Positions 31,915 to 45,075 of a stretch of 64,000 bases of DNA are shown one piece after another. Below the pieces are notes generated by a model, which saw only the letters and a program-made list of their open reading frames with translations, did no database searches and was not told the DNA's origin. The stretch's first letter is position 1, and every line of letters begins with the position of its first letter. The translations under genes and the position numbers were made by a program. The stretch comes from Dastarcus helophoroides (lineage: Eukaryota; Arthropoda; Insecta; Coleoptera; Bothrideridae). The stretch is taken from positions 13,449,768 through 13,513,767 of the forward strand of contig CM053337.1 of the NCBI GenBank assembly GCA_028583605.1, given 5' to 3'.

Positions 31915-34088
31915 TTATTTTTATCGATATGTATATCTTCGGTATCTTGGAAAGGGCTCTAACGATTTGGATGAAATTTTGTTTTTGGTTAAGGGAAATC
32001 TTGTACAATTAAACTAGCAATTCTTGTATATAAATATATATGTATATATTTGGTATCTCGGAAACGGCTCTAACGATTTGGATGAAATTTCGTTTTTGGT
32101 CAAAGATATCTTGTATTTTTAAACGAGCAATCTTTTTATATAAATATGTATATATCTGGTATCTCGGAAACGGCTCTAACGATTTGGATGAAATTTCGTT
32201 TTTGGTTAGGTTTTTGCTTCCGAAGTCTATTACCATTGTTGTCTTTCCTGGAAAAACGGGGGTTTTCCGCAAAAAAACATTTTCTTTATTGTAAATCATA
32301 GCGATGCTTGCATTAGATGTTAGGATACTGGTACAAAGATAGCGCTAATTAGGTTTCTTTATTTCTTTTAAAAATTGTAAAGCGGATTTTATTTTTATTT
32401 AAGCTAGCAATTCTTTATATAAATATGTATATATTTGGTATCTCGGAAACGGCTCTAACGATTTGGATGAAATTTTGTTTTTGGTTAAGGGAAATCTTGT
32501 ACAATTAAACTAGCAATTCTTGTATATAAATATATATGTATATATTTGGTATCTCGGAAACGGCTCTAACGATTTGGATGAAATTTCGTTTTTGGTTAGG
32601 TTTTTGCTTCCGAAGTCCATTACCATTGTTGTCATTCCTGGAAAAACGCGATTTTTCGCAAAAAAAAAACATTTTATTTATAGCCATCTCGTAAATCATA
32701 GCGATACTTGCATTGGATGTTAGGATACTGGTACAGAGATAGCGCTAATTAGGTTTCTTTATTTCTTTGAAAAATTGTAAAGCGGATTTTATTTTTATTT
32801 AAGCGAGCAATTCTTTATATAAATATGTATATATTTGGTATCTCGGAAACGGCTCTAACGATTTGGATGAAATTTTGTTTTTGGTTAAGGGAAATCTTGA
32901 ACAATTAAACTAGCAATTCTTGTATATAAATATATATGTATATATTTGGTATCTCGGAAACGGCTCTAACGATTTGGATGAAATTTCGTTTTTAGTTAGG
33001 TTTTTGCTTCCGAAGTCCATTACCATTGTTGTCATTCCTGGAAAAACGCGATTTTTCGCAAAAAAAAAAACATTTTCTTTATAGCCATCTCGTAAATCGT
33101 AGCGATACTTGCATTGGATGTTAGGATACTGGTACAGAGATAGCGCTAATTAGGTTTCTTTATTTCTTTGAAAAATTGTAAAGCGGATTTTATTTTTATT
33201 TAAGCGAGCAATTCTTTATATAAATATGTATATATTTGGTATCTCTGAAACGGCTCTAACGATTTGGATGAAATTTTGTTTTTGGTTAAGGGAAATCTTG
33301 AACAATTAAACTAGCAATTCTTGTATATAAATATATATGTATATATTTGGTATCTCGGAAACGGCTCTAACGATTTGGATGAAATTTCGTTTTTAGTTAG
33401 GTTTTTGCTTCCAAAGTCCATTGCCATTGTTGTCATTCCTGGAAAAACGCGATTTTTCGCAAAAAAAAAAAACATTTCTTTTATAGCCATTTCGTAAATC
33501 ATAGCGATATTTACATTGGATGTTAGGATACTGGTACAGAGATAGCGCTAATTAGGTTCCTTTATTTCTTTGAAAAATTGTAAAGCGGATTTTATTTTTA
33601 TTTAAGCGAGTAATTCTTTAAATAAATATGTATATATTTGGTATCTCGGAAACGGCTCTAACGATTTGGATGAAATTTTGTTTTTGGTTAAGGGAAATCT
33701 TGTACAATTAATCCAACAATTCTTGTATATAAATATATATGTATATATTTGGTATCTCGGAAACGGCTCTAACGATTTGGATGAAATTTTGTTTTTGGTT
33801 AGGGGAAATCTTGTACAATTAAACTAGCAATTCTTGTATATAAATATATATGTATATATTTGGTATCTCGGAAACGGCTCTAATAATTCGAATGAAATTT
33901 GGTTTTTGGCCAAGAAAATCTTGTATTTTTAAACGAGCAATCTTTTTACATATATATGTATATATCTGGTATCTCGAAAACGGCTCTAACGATTTGGATG
34001 AAATTTCGTTTTTGGTTAGGTTTTTGCTTCCGAAGTCCATTACCATTGTTGTCGTTCTTGAAAAAACGCGATTTTTCGCAACATATAC
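31915..34088. repeat. 401-bp higher-order satellite with TATATATGTATATAT units
   Basis: GATGTTAGGATACTGGTAC recurs at 32316, 32716, 33117 and 33519 (400, 401, 402 bp). Each higher-order unit holds two smaller monomers of about 118 bp with TGGTATCTCGGAAACGGCTC and TAACGATTTGGATGAAATTT, joined by a TATAAATATATATGTATATAT stretch. One monomer continues TTAAGGGAAATCTTG and the other GTTTTTGCTTCCGAAGTC. The first and last parts (31.9-32.2, 33.6-34.1 kb) consist of small monomers only. Frames with ISETALTIWMKF are repeat translations. Confidence 0.95.
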
Positions 34089-34820
34089 ATGACTAAGTGC
34101 AAGCGTAAAAAAGATTTAAACGTGAAATTACGCGAAAACTAGGGATTTATAAGTAAAAACTGTAAAACCAAACTACAAAATAAAACCCCAAGCAAAGCTC
34201 GGTCGCATTGCACCTTTGGGAAGAATCTAACCAATAACATATGGTGCGCAATCATTACAAGAACTAATCCATTTGATTATGGAGTTGTTACGAGGGTAAA
34301 CACCTTCGTAAGTATTACGTCCTTTTGATACCATCAAACATCCTGGATACACTCAAAGATTCCAATTTAAGCGCTGAAAGCGTAAAAAGCAAACGGAATG
34401 CGTTATGATATATACATTTTAGCCGAACATCTTTGATGCCGATAATGCACCGGGGCATCAGAAAGCTTTGCCTTCGCTAGAAAAATAAAGCAGCATCAAC
34501 TTCATGGAAAAGTTAATATAGTGGCGTCATGTGCCGTGTGTTTAAACTGGGGCGGCCTTTGAAGTGTCTTATGAATCGGACGTGTCGGTGGCCGCGTGTC
34601 CGCTGACTCAAAAACCACAAAGGGACGCCCCAATCTCATCGACTCGCGTACTGTATACTAAAACTCTCTAGGATATGAAACTCTTTTAAAACTCGATATG
34701 AACGAGTCGCCTGAAAATTGATCAATTGAGGCACCATCGAATGAAATAATTAAAATTCGTTCATCTCGTTCATCTGACAAAAAAAACTATTCGCTTAGCT
34801 TGCGAATAAAACAAATAGGA
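34089..34820. other. Low-copy region, no gene established
   Basis: Balanced composition with no repeat units. A GTAAGTATTA string near 34310 resembles a 5' splice site but no bounded open segment precedes it. Nothing else I can support. Confidence 0.4.
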
Positions 34821-35012
34821 TTGAAATAGAAATATTGTCCCCTGAAACCAAGAAAAATTAAAAAACGCAACAAAGGTTGCTCTAACGAATGATAGCTTGG
34901 CTGTCGAAACGCGTTAGCCAGTAACCTTTGTTGTGTTTTTCAATCTTCCTTGATTTCAGGGGACACAAATTGTATTTCAATTTTTGAAGATAACCAAGAA
35001 CCAGTCCGTTCC
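34821..35012. mobile_element. Penelope-like foldback element (copy 2)
   Basis: The left arm (GTCCCCTGAAACCAAGAAAA, AACAAAGGTTGCTCTAACG) and right arm (GTAACCTTTGTTGTG, TTGATTTCAGGGGAC) are inverted copies. The centre keeps one ribozyme-like half on the plus strand: GATAGCTTGGCTGTCGAAAC then GCGTTAG, with the CTGAAGA part deleted. The outer text on the right runs on through TTTGAAGATAACCAAGAACC to AGTCCGTTCC, the outer boundary phrase seen in other copies. No coding sequence. Confidence 0.65.
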
Positions 35013-35449
35013 ACCAAAAAAAAAACAATTAGGGTTTTTACCAACGAGAAGAAAAAAATTAAATGTTTCTACGTCAAACTAAAAATTAAATTTAAATTAA
35101 AAAAAATGTGTCGATTGAAAAAAGTTGCACTAGATTAAATTCCTGAGCGGCGTGAAGTTATTGTTTGATGAAAGCCGCCAAACGTCCCATTTACGCGAGA
35201 GCTGAGTTATTTCAGGAAAGGAAACTAACCGGAAATGCGTTTGTAGTGTCCGAAGATTTAATAATTTCAGAGCTGTGAACCTGCAAGCACCTCAATCCGG
35301 TAAAGTAAATACGGTTTCCTGGGAACTCCCCTAAACCTGTGGGATGCTGACAATAAAAATTTCACGGGCAACGCTTTTTAGAACGTTGGAAGGTGAAGTC
35401 GTTTTTGTCATTTATATCAATGTGGTTACTCCTACAATGCGAATTTTGT
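35013..35449. other. Low-copy spacer
   Basis: A-rich start (35020-35130, with a Lys-rich 62-codon frame overlapping the foldback), then mixed sequence. No gene or repeat identified. Confidence 0.4.
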
Positions 35450-38400
35450 TTACATTTTTCGAATTATCTTCGAATCTTTGAGTTTTTCTTCGAGTCTTTC
35501 GATTTTTCTTTCAATCTTTCGACTTGGGGTTGAATGTTAAAGAGTTTTTTCGAAACTCCCGTTTTTTGGTTAAATATTTCGACTTTTCTTCGAATCTTTG
35601 AAATTATCTTCGAATCTTTGAAATTATCTTCGTTTCTTTAAAATTATCTTCGAATCTTTGAAATTATTTTCGAATCTTTGAAATTATCTTCGATTCTTTA
35701 AAATTATCTTCGAATCTTTGAAATTATCTTCAAATCTTTGAAATTATCTTCGATTCTTTAAAATTATCTTCGAATTTTTGAAATTATCTTCGAATCTTTG
35801 AAATTTTCTTCGAATCTTTCGATGTTTCTTTGAATCTTTCGATGTTTCGTTGAATCTTTCGATGTTTCTTTGAATCGTTCGATGTTTCTTTGAATCTTTC
35901 GATGTTTCTTTGAATCTTTCGATGTTTCTTTGAATCATTTGACTTATCTTCGAGTTTTTCGACTTTTGTCTAATTCGTTCGACTTTCGTCTGTTCTTTCG
36001 ATTTTTGTTTCAATCTGTCACCTTTTTTTTTAATCTTTTGACTTTTCTTTAAATCTTCGACTTTTGACTGAATCTTTCGACTCTTGTTTGAATCTGTCGA
36101 CCGTTATTCGAATATTTTGACTTTTCTTCGAATCGCTCGACTTTTCTCTAAATATTTAGACTTTTTTTCGAATCTTTCGATTTTACTTGAATCTTTCGAT
36201 TTTACTTGAATCATTCCATTTTACTTGAATCTTCCGACTTTTGTTAAAATCTTTCGACTTTTCTTTGAATCTTTCGATGTTTCTTTGAATCATTTGACTT
36301 ATCTTCGAGTTTTTCGACTTTTGTATAATTCGTTCGACTTTCGTCTGTTCTTTCGATTTTTGTTTTAATCTGTCACCTTTTTTTTTAATCTTTTGACTTT
36401 TCTTTAAATCTTCAACTTTTGACTGAATCTTTCGACTCTTGTTTGAATCTGTCGACCGTTATTCGAATATTTTGACTTTTCTTCGAATCACTCGACTTTT
36501 CTCTAAATATTTCGACTTTTTTTCGAATCTTTTGATTTTACTTGAATCTTTCGATTTTACTTGAATCTTTCCATTTTACTTGAATCTTCCGACTTTTGTT
36601 AAAATCTTTCGACTTTTTTTCCCAATCTTTTGGTTTTTGTTTAACACTTTAGACTTTGGTTTGATTTTTCGACTTTTCTTAATCTTTGAGTTTTAACTTT
36701 TCGATTTTTCTTTAAATTTGTCGATTTGTCGCTAAATGTTACGACTTTTCTTCGAAGTTGCCAATTTTTCTTTAAATATTTCAACGTTTTTTTAAATCCT
36801 TTCGACTTTTCTTTGAAAATTTTGACTTTTCTTCGAATCTGTCGACTTATCTTTGAATCTTTCGACTTCTCTTTGAATCTTTCGACTTCTCTTTGAATCT
36901 TTCGAATTTTCGTCGAAACTTTGAGTTTTTTCAAGCTGTTCAATTTTTCTTTAAATCTTTTTTTTTTTTATTAAATGTTACGACTTTACTTCGAAACTCC
37001 CATCAATTTTTCTTTAAATACTTCGACGTTTTTTCGAATCTTTTTGACTTTTCTTTGAATGTTACGACTTTTTTTCGAAAATGCAGATTTTTTTCAAATA
37101 TTTCGATTTTTCTCCGATACTTTCGGTATTCCTTCAAATCTTCGGAATTTTCTTTGAATCTTTCGATATTTCTTTAAATCTTTCGATGTTTCTTTGAATC
37201 ATTTGACTTATCTTCGAGTTTTTCGACTTTTGTCTGATTCGTTCGACTTTCGCCTATTTTTTCGATTTTTGTTTCAATCTGTCACCTTTTCTTTGAATCT
37301 TTCGACTTTTCTTTGAATCTTCCACTTTTGACTGAATCTTTCGACTCTTGTTTGAATCTGTCGACCGTTATTCGAATATTTTGACTTTTCTTCGAATCGC
37401 GTTAAAGCTTTCGACTTTTTTTTCGAATCTTTTGGTTTTTGCTTAACACTTTTGACTTTGGTTTGATTTTTCGACTTTTCTTAATCTTTGAGTTTTACCT
37501 TTTCGATTTTTCTTTAAATTTGTCGATTTGTCGCTAAATGTTACGACTTTTCTTCGAAGTTCCCAATTTTTCTTTAAATATTTCAACGTTTTTTTAAATC
37601 CTTTCGACTTTTCTTCGAAAATTTTGACTTTTGTTCGAATCTGTCGACTTATCTTTGAATCTTTCGACTTCTCTTTGAATCTTTCGACTTCTCTTTGAAT
37701 CTTTCGAATTTTCGTCGAAACTTTGAGTTTTTTCAAGCTGTTCAATTTTTCTTTAAATCTTTCTATTTTTTTATTAAATGTTACGACTTTTCTTCGAAAC
37801 TCCCATCAATTTTTCTTTAAATACTTCGACGTTTTTTCAAATCTTTTCGACTTTTCTTTGAATGTTACGACTTTTCTTCAAAAATGCAGATTTTTTTCAA
37901 ATATTTCGATTTTTCTCCGAATCTTTCGGTATTCCTTTAAATCTTCGACCTTTTCTTTGAATCTTTCGATGTTTCTTTGAATCATTTGACTTATCTTCGA
38001 GTTTTTCGACTTCTGTCTAATTCGTTCGACTTTCGTCTGTTCTTTCGATTTTTGTTTCAATGTGTCACCTTTTTTTTTAATCTTTTGACTTTTCTTTAAA
38101 TCTTCGACTTTTGACTGAATCTTTTGACTCTTGTTTGAATCTGTCGACCGTTATTCGAATATTTTGACTTTTCTTCGAATCACTCGACTTTTCTCTAAAT
38201 ATTTCGACTTTTTTTCGAATCTTTAGATTTTACTTGAATCTTTAGATTTTACTTGAATCTTTCGATTTTACTTGAATCTTTCGATTTTACTTGAATCTTT
38301 CGATTTTACTTGAATCTTCCGACTTTTGTTAACATCTTTCGACTTTTTTTTCCAATCTTTTGGTTTTGGTTTAACACTTTTGACTTTGGTTTGATTTTTC

Positions 38401-41367
38401 GACTTTTCTTAATCTTTGAGTTTTAACTTTTCGATTTTTCTTTAAATTTGTCGATTTGTCGCCAAATGTTACAACTTTTCTTCGAAGTTCCCAATTTTTC
38501 TTTAAATATTTCAACGTTTTTTTAAATCCTTTCGACTTTTCTTTGAAAATTTTGACTTTTCTTCGAATCTGTCGACTTATCTTTGAATCTTTCGACTTCT
38601 CTTTGAATCTTTCGACTTCTCTTTGAATCTTTCGAATTTTCGTCGAAACTTTGAGTTTTTTCAAGCTGTTCAATTTTTCTTTAAATCTTTCTATTTTTTT
38701 ATTAAATGTTACGACTTTTCTTCGAAACTCCCATCAATTTTTCTTTAAATACTTTTCGATTTTTCTTTAAATTTGTCGATTTGTCGCTAAATGTTATGAC
38801 TTTTCTTCGAAGTTCCCAATTTTTCTTTAAATATTTCAACGTTTTTTTAAATCCTTTCGACTTTTCTTCGAAAATTTTGACTTTTCTTCGAATCTGTCGA
38901 CTTCTCTTTGAATCTTTCGACTTCTCTTTGAATCTTTCGACTTTTCGTCGAAACTTTGAGTTTTTTCAAGCTGTTCAATTTTTCTTTAAATCTTTCTATT
39001 TTTTATTAAATGTTACGACTTTTCTTCGAAACTCCCATCAATTTTTCTTTAAATACTTTGACGTTTTTTCGAATCTTTTCGACTTTTCTTCGAATGTTAC
39101 GACTTTTCTTGGAAAATGCCGATTTTTTCAAATATATCGACTTTTCTCCGAATTTTTCGGTATTCTTTCAAATCTTCGGAGTTTTCTTTGAATCTTTCGA
39201 CTTTTGTCTGATTTTTCAACTTTTGTCTGATTTTTTAACTTTTGTCTAATTTTTCAACTTTTGTTTGAATCTTTCGACTGTTATTGGAATATTTTGACTT
39301 TTCTTTAAATCACTCGATTTTTGTTTAAATATTTTTCGACTTTTCTTCGAATCTTTGGATTTTTATTCGAGTCTTCCGACTTTTTATTAATCTTTTGGCT
39401 TTTTTTTCGAATCTTTTGACTTTTGTGTAACATTTTTGATTTATGTTAAATTTTTTGACTTTTCTTTGAATCTTTGAGTTTTTTCAAACTGTTCAATTTT
39501 TCTTTAAATCTTTAGATTTTTCATTAAATGTTACGACTTTTTTTTGAAACTCCCAATTTTTCTTTAAACATTTCGACGTTTTTTTAAATCTTTTCGACTT
39601 TTCTTCGAATTTTACGACTTTTATTCGAATGTTGCGAATTTCTTTGAAAATCCCGATTTTTTTCAAATATTTCGACTTTTCTCCGAATCTTTCGGTATTT
39701 CTTCAAATCTTTTGATTTTTATCCCATTATTTCGATTTTTATCAAATTCTTCAACTTTTCTTAAATCTTTTGCCTTTCGTTTCAATCTGTTGATTTTTTT
39801 CTGTGAACCTTTTGACTTTTCTTTAAATTTTTTTGCAATTGTTAGTATAATTCGTCTTTACTTCGAATTTTTCGAATGTTCTTCAAATATTTCGTCTTTC
39901 CTTTGATCTTTGGATTTTAGTTTGATTCTTTTGACTTTTCTTCGAATCTTCTGACTTTTGTGAAAAGTTTTGACCTTTGTTTGAGTTTTTCGACTTTTCT
40001 ACGAATTCGCAAGTTTTTCTTCAAATGTTTCGATTATTCCTCCTTTCGATTTTCTCATAAATATTAAGACTTTTCTTCAAAACTCTCGTTTTTTTTTTAA
40101 TATTTCTACTTTTCGACCAATCTTTTGACTTTTCTTCAAATCTTTCGACTTATCTTCGTGTCTTTCGACTTTTGTTTCATTCTTTCGACTTCTGTCTGAA
40201 TCTTTCGACTTCTGTCTGAATCTTTCGACTTTTATTTAAATCCTTCGCCTTTTCTTTGAATATGTCGACTTTTGTTTGAATCTTTTGACTGTTGATGAAA
40301 TATTTCGACTTTTGTTCGAGTTTTTCGACTTTTCTTCGAATTTTTCAACTTTTCTTCGAATTTTTCGACTTTCCTTCGAATTTTTAAACTTTTCTTCGAA
40401 TCATTCGAATTTTCTTCAAATCGTTACTTTCATTCGAATCTGTCGACTTTTCTTTGAATCTTCCGATTTACGTTAAAATCTTTAGACTTTTCTTCGAATC
40501 TTTTGACTTGTACTTTAAAAATTTTGACTTTTGTTTGATTTTTTTCAACTTTTTTAAAATCTCTGGGTTTTTCTTTAAATTTTCCAATAGTTCTTTTAAT
40601 CTCTCGAGTTTTCCGTTAAATGCTATGACTTTTCTTCGAAAATAACGATTTTTTCAAATATTTCGACTTTTCTTCGAATTTTTCGACTTTTCTTCGAATT
40701 TTTCGACTTTTCTTCAAATCATTCAAATTTTCTTCAAATCTATAGATTTTATTCGAATCTGTTGACTTTTCTTTGAAACTTGCGATTTTTCTTAAAATCT
40801 TTAGACTTTTCTTCGAATCTTTTGACTTTTCTTCGAATTTTTCGACTTTTCTTCAAATCATTCAAATTTTCTTTAAATCTTTAGATCTTCATTCAAATCT
40901 GTCGAGTTTTCTTTGAATCTTTCGATTTTTGTTAAAATCCTTAGACGTTTCTTCGAATCTTTTGACTTATACTTTAAAACTTTTAACTTTTATTTGATTT
41001 TTTCGACTTTTTTCAAATCTCTGGGTTTTTCTTTAAATTTTCCAATAGTTCTCTTAATCTCTCGAGTTTTCCGTTAAATGCTATGACTTTTCTTCGAAAA
41101 TAACGATTTTTTCAAATATTTCGACTTTTCTTCGAATTTTTCGACTTTTCTTCGAATTTTTCGACTTTTCTTCAAATCATTCAAATTTTCTTCAAATCTT
41201 TAGATTTTATTCGAATCTGTTGACTTTTCTTTGAAACATTCGATTTTTGTTAAAATCTTTAGACTTTTCTTCGAATCTTTTGACTTTTATTTGATTTTTT
41301 CGACTTCTTTTTAAATCTCTGGGTTTTTCTTTAAATTTTCGAATAGTTTTTTAATCTCTTGCTTTTT

Positions 41368-41428
41368 GATAATAATGATAATAATAATAGTTTATTATAT
41401 TTCAACAGGATTTAGGCCCCAATTATTT
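41368..41428. mobile_element. Foreign 60-bp insert amplified with the array, copy 1
   Basis: GATAATAATGATAATAATAA, then TAGTTTATTATATTTCAACA and GGATTTAGGCCCCAATTATT interrupt the array between CTCTTGCTTTTT and CCGTTAAATG. Units elsewhere run directly from CTCTCGAGTTTT to CCGTTAAATG. The TAA/ATG microsatellite end resembles the 3' tail of some LINEs. Copies 2 and 3 lie at 42027 and 42387. Confidence 0.75.
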
Positions 41429-42026
41429 CCGTTAAATGTTATGACTAATCTTCGAAAATAACGATTTTTTCAAATATTTCGACTTTTCTTCGAATTTTTC
41501 GACTTTTCTTCGAATCATTCACATTTTCTTTAAATCTTTAGACTTTCATTCAAATCTGTCGACTTTTCTATGAAACTTTCGATTTTTGTTAAAATCTTTA
41601 GACTTTTCTTTGAATCTTTTGACATGTACTTTAAAACTTTTAACTTTTATTTGATTTTTTCGACTTTTTTTCAAATCTCTGGGTTTTTCTTTAAATTTTC
41701 CAATAGTTCTTTTAATCTTCCGAGTTTTCCGTTAAATGCTATGACTTTTCTTCGAAAATAACGATTTTTTCAAATATTTCGACTTTTCTTCGAATTTTTC
41801 GACTTTTCTTCAAATCATTCAAATTTTCTTCAAATCTTTAGATTTTATTCGAATCTGTTGACTTTTCTTTGAAACTTTCGATTTTTGTTAAAATCTTTAG
41901 ACTTTTCTTCGAATCTTTTGACTTGTACTTTAAAACTTTTGACTTTTATTTGATTTTTTCGACTTCTTTTTAAATCTCTGGGTTTTTCTTTAAATTTTCG
42001 AATAGTTTTTTAATCTCTTGCTTTTT

Positions 42027-42087
42027 GATAATAATGATAATAATAATAGTTTATTATATTTCAACAGGATTTAGGCCCCAATTATTT
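42027..42087. mobile_element. Foreign 60-bp insert, copy 2
   Basis: Identical text in the identical position within the array unit, 659 bp after copy 1. It was duplicated along with its host unit, not inserted again. Confidence 0.75.
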
Positions 42088-42386
42088 CCGTTAAATGTTA
42101 TGACTAATCTTCGAAAATAACGATTTTTTCAAATATTTCGACTTTTCTTCGAATTTTTCGACTTTTTTTCGAATCATTCAAATTTTCTTTAAATCTTTAG
42201 ACTTTCATTCAAATCTGTCGACTTTTCTATGAAACTTTCGATTTTTGTTAAAATCTTTAGACTTTTCTTTGAATTTTTTGACATGTACTTTAAAACTTTT
42301 GACTTTTATTTGATTTTTTCGACTTCTTTTTAAATCTCTGGGTTTTTCTTTAAATTTTCGAATAGTTTTTTAATCTCTTGCTTTTT

Positions 42387-42447
42387 GATAATAATGATAA
42401 TAATAATAGTTTATTATATTTCAACAGGATTTAGGCCCCAATTATTT
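42387..42447. mobile_element. Foreign 60-bp insert, copy 3
   Basis: Same text and same position, 360 bp after copy 2. The flanking 360 bp is almost identical between copies 2 and 3, showing a recent tandem duplication. Confidence 0.75.
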
Positions 42448-43480
42448 CCGTTAAATGTTATGACTAATCTTCGAAAATAACGATTTTTTCAAATATTTCG
42501 ACTTTTCTTCGAATTTTTCGACTTTTTTTCGAATCATTCAAATTTTCTTTAAATCTTTAGACTTTCATTCAAATCTGTCGACTTTTCTATGAAACTTTCG
42601 ATTTTTGTTAAAATCTTTAGACTTTTCTTTGAATCTTTTGACATGTACTTTAAAACTTTTGACTTTTATTTGATTTTTTCGACTTTTTCTAAAATCTCTG
42701 GGTTTTGCTTTTAAATTTTCCAATAGTTCTTTTTAATCTCTCGATTTTATCGTTAAATATTATGACTTTTCATCGAAAATAACAATTTTTTCAAATATTT
42801 CGACTTTTCTTCGAATTTTTCGACTTTTCTTCGAATCATTCAAATTTTCTTTAAATCGTTAGACTTTCATTCGAATCTGTCGACTTTTCTCTGAATCTTC
42901 CAATTTTTGTTAAAATCTTTAGACTTTTCTTCGAGTCTTTTGACTTGTGTTTGATTTTTTCGACTTTTCTTCAAATTTCTGGGTTTTTCTTTACATTTTT
43001 CAATTTGTCTTCAAATCTCTCGATTTTTCTGTTAAATGTTACGATTTTTCTTCGAAAAAAACGATTTTTTCAAATATTTCGACTTTTTTTCGAATCTTTT
43101 GATGTTGACTTTAAATCTCTTGACTTTTGTTTAAATTCTCCAATTTTGACAACATTTTTCGAATATTTTTCGACTTTTCTTCGAATCATTCAAATTTCTT
43201 TTAAATCTTTGAGACTTTCTTCAAATTTCGACTTTTCTTAGAACTTTCAACTTTTGTGTGAATCTCTCGACTTTTGTTTGAATTTTCGACTTTTTAAAAC
43301 TTTTCGACTTTTTCGATTTTTTCACTTTTTTAAATCTTTCGATTTTTGCTTTACAATTCCTATTCTACTTTAATCTTCGATTTTTCGTTAATTTATGACT
43401 TTGATCTGAATTTAACATCTTTTTCGAAATTTTCGACTTTGTCTTTCGAATTGTTTTCCACTTTTCTTTGAATCATTCAA

Positions 43481-45075
43481 TTTCGTAAATCTTTAGCTTT
43501 TCTCAAATCTTCGATTTTGTTTAAATTTTCGACTTTTCTTAGAATCTTTCGACTTTTGTTAACTCTTTCGACTTTCTTTCGAATCTTTTGACTTTTGTTT
43601 GAATCTTTCGACTTTTTTGAATCTCTCGACTTTTGTTTTAAATTTTCGATTTCCTTCGAATCTTCATTTTTGGAATCTTTCGATTTTCTTCGAAATTCGA
43701 TTCTCTTCGAATTTTCGACTTTTTTTGAATCTTTTCGATTTTCTCTTTCGAATCTCTGATTTTGAATCGTTCGACTTTTGTTAAAATTTTCCGACTTTCC
43801 TCTTGAATCTTTCAACTTTTGTTGAAATCTTTCGATTTTTCTTCGAATTCTGATTTAGAATCGTTCGACTTTTGTTAAACTTCGACTTTCTTTGAATCTT
43901 TCAACTTTGTTGGATCTTTCGATTTTTTCTTCGAATTTTGTTTGAATCGTCCTACTTTTGTTGAAACTTTTCGACTTTCCTTCGAATCTTTCAACTTTTG
44001 TTGGAATCTTTCGATTTTTCTTCTAATCTCTCGACTTTGAATCGTCTGACTTTTGTTAAAACTTTTCGACTTTCCTTCGAATCTTTCAACTTTTGTTGGA
44101 ATCTTTCGATTTTCTTCGAATCTCTCGACTTTGAATCGTCCGACTTTTGTTAAAACTTTTCGACTTTCCTTTGAATCTTTCAACTTTTGTTGGAATCTTT
44201 CGATTTTTCTTCGAATTCTCGATTTTGAATCGTACGACTTTTGTTAAAACTTTTCGACTTTCCTTCGAATCTTTCAACTTTTGTTGGAATCTTTCGATTT
44301 TTCTTCGAATCTCTCGATTTAGAATCGTCCGACTTTTGTTAAAACTTTTCGACTTTCCTTCGAATCTTTCAACTGTTGTTGGAATCTTTCGATTTTTCTT
44401 CGAATTTCTCGATTTAGAATCGTACGACTTTTGTTAAAACTTTTCGACTTTCCTTCGAATCTTTCAACTTTTGTTGGAATCTTTCGATTTTTCTTCGAAT
44501 TTCTTGATTTAGAATTGTACGACTTTTGTTAAAACTTTTCGACTTTCCTTCGAATCTTTCAACTTTTGTTGGAATCTTTCGATTTTTCTTCGAATTTCTT
44601 GATTTAGAATCGTACGACTTTTGTTAAAACTTTTCGACTTTCCTTCGAATCTTTCAACTGTTGTTGGAATCTTTCGATTTTTCTTCCAATTTCTCGATTT
44701 AGAATCGTACGACTTTTGTTAAAACTTTTCGACTTTCCTTCGAATCTTTCAACTGTTGTTGAATCTTTCGATTTTTCTTCGAATTTCTTAATTTAGAATC
44801 GTACGACTTTTGTTAAAACTTTTCGACTTTCCTTCGAATCTTTCAACTTTTGTTGGAATCTTTCGATTTTTCTTCGAATTTCTTGATTTAGAATCGTACG
44901 ACTTTTGTTAAAACTTTTCGACTTTCCTTCGAATCTTTCAACTTTTGTTGGAATCTTTCGATTTTTCTTCGAATCTCTCGACTTTGAATCGTCCGACTTT
45001 TGTTAAAACTTTTCGACTTTCCTTCGAATCTTTCGACTTTTCTTGGAATCTTCCGATTTTTCTTCAAATCATTCA
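43481..45075 (+). repeat. 95-bp higher-order unit of the TTCGA array
   Basis: From about 43860 the array becomes regular. Each unit reads GACTTTTGTTAAAACTTTTC, GACTTTCCTTCGAATCTTTC, AACTTTTGTTGGAATC, CGATTTTTCTTCGAAT and GATTTAGAATCGTAC. GAATCGTACGAC-type joins occur near 44421, 44516, 44611, 44706, 44800 and 44895, spaced 94-95 bp; about twelve units in all. Before 43860 the units are more degenerate and contain several single-base losses. Frames of 60-102 codons on both strands derive from the repeat. Confidence 0.92.

Larger units (their letters stand above)
35450..43480 (+). repeat. TTCGA-rich mega-array (CTTTCGACTTTTCTTCGAAT)
   Basis: Eight kilobases of short units around CTTTCGACTTTTCTTCGAAT, about 19-22 bp, in one orientation. 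Sub-arrays: GAAATTATCTTCGAATCTTT (35590-35820) and GATGTTTCTTTGAATCTTTC (35820-35940). Higher-order copies: CGACCGTTATTCGAATATTT near 36090, 36450, 37360 and 38140. A long block containing TTTTTTCAAGCTGTTCAATT lies near 36930, 37730, 38660 and 38965. Between 40.4 and 42.9 kb a unit of 360 bp (or 660 bp) containing GGGTTTTTCTTTAAATTTTC repeats. Near-identical 100-codon minus-strand frames at 36641, 37443 and 38371 only reflect the block copies. Confidence 0.93.

Noticed and set aside
36641..38673. Three near-identical 100-codon minus-strand frames resembling coiled coils
   Set aside because: They are copies of one higher-order block in the TTCGA array; charged Lys/Glu/Arg periodicity follows from the nucleotide repeat.
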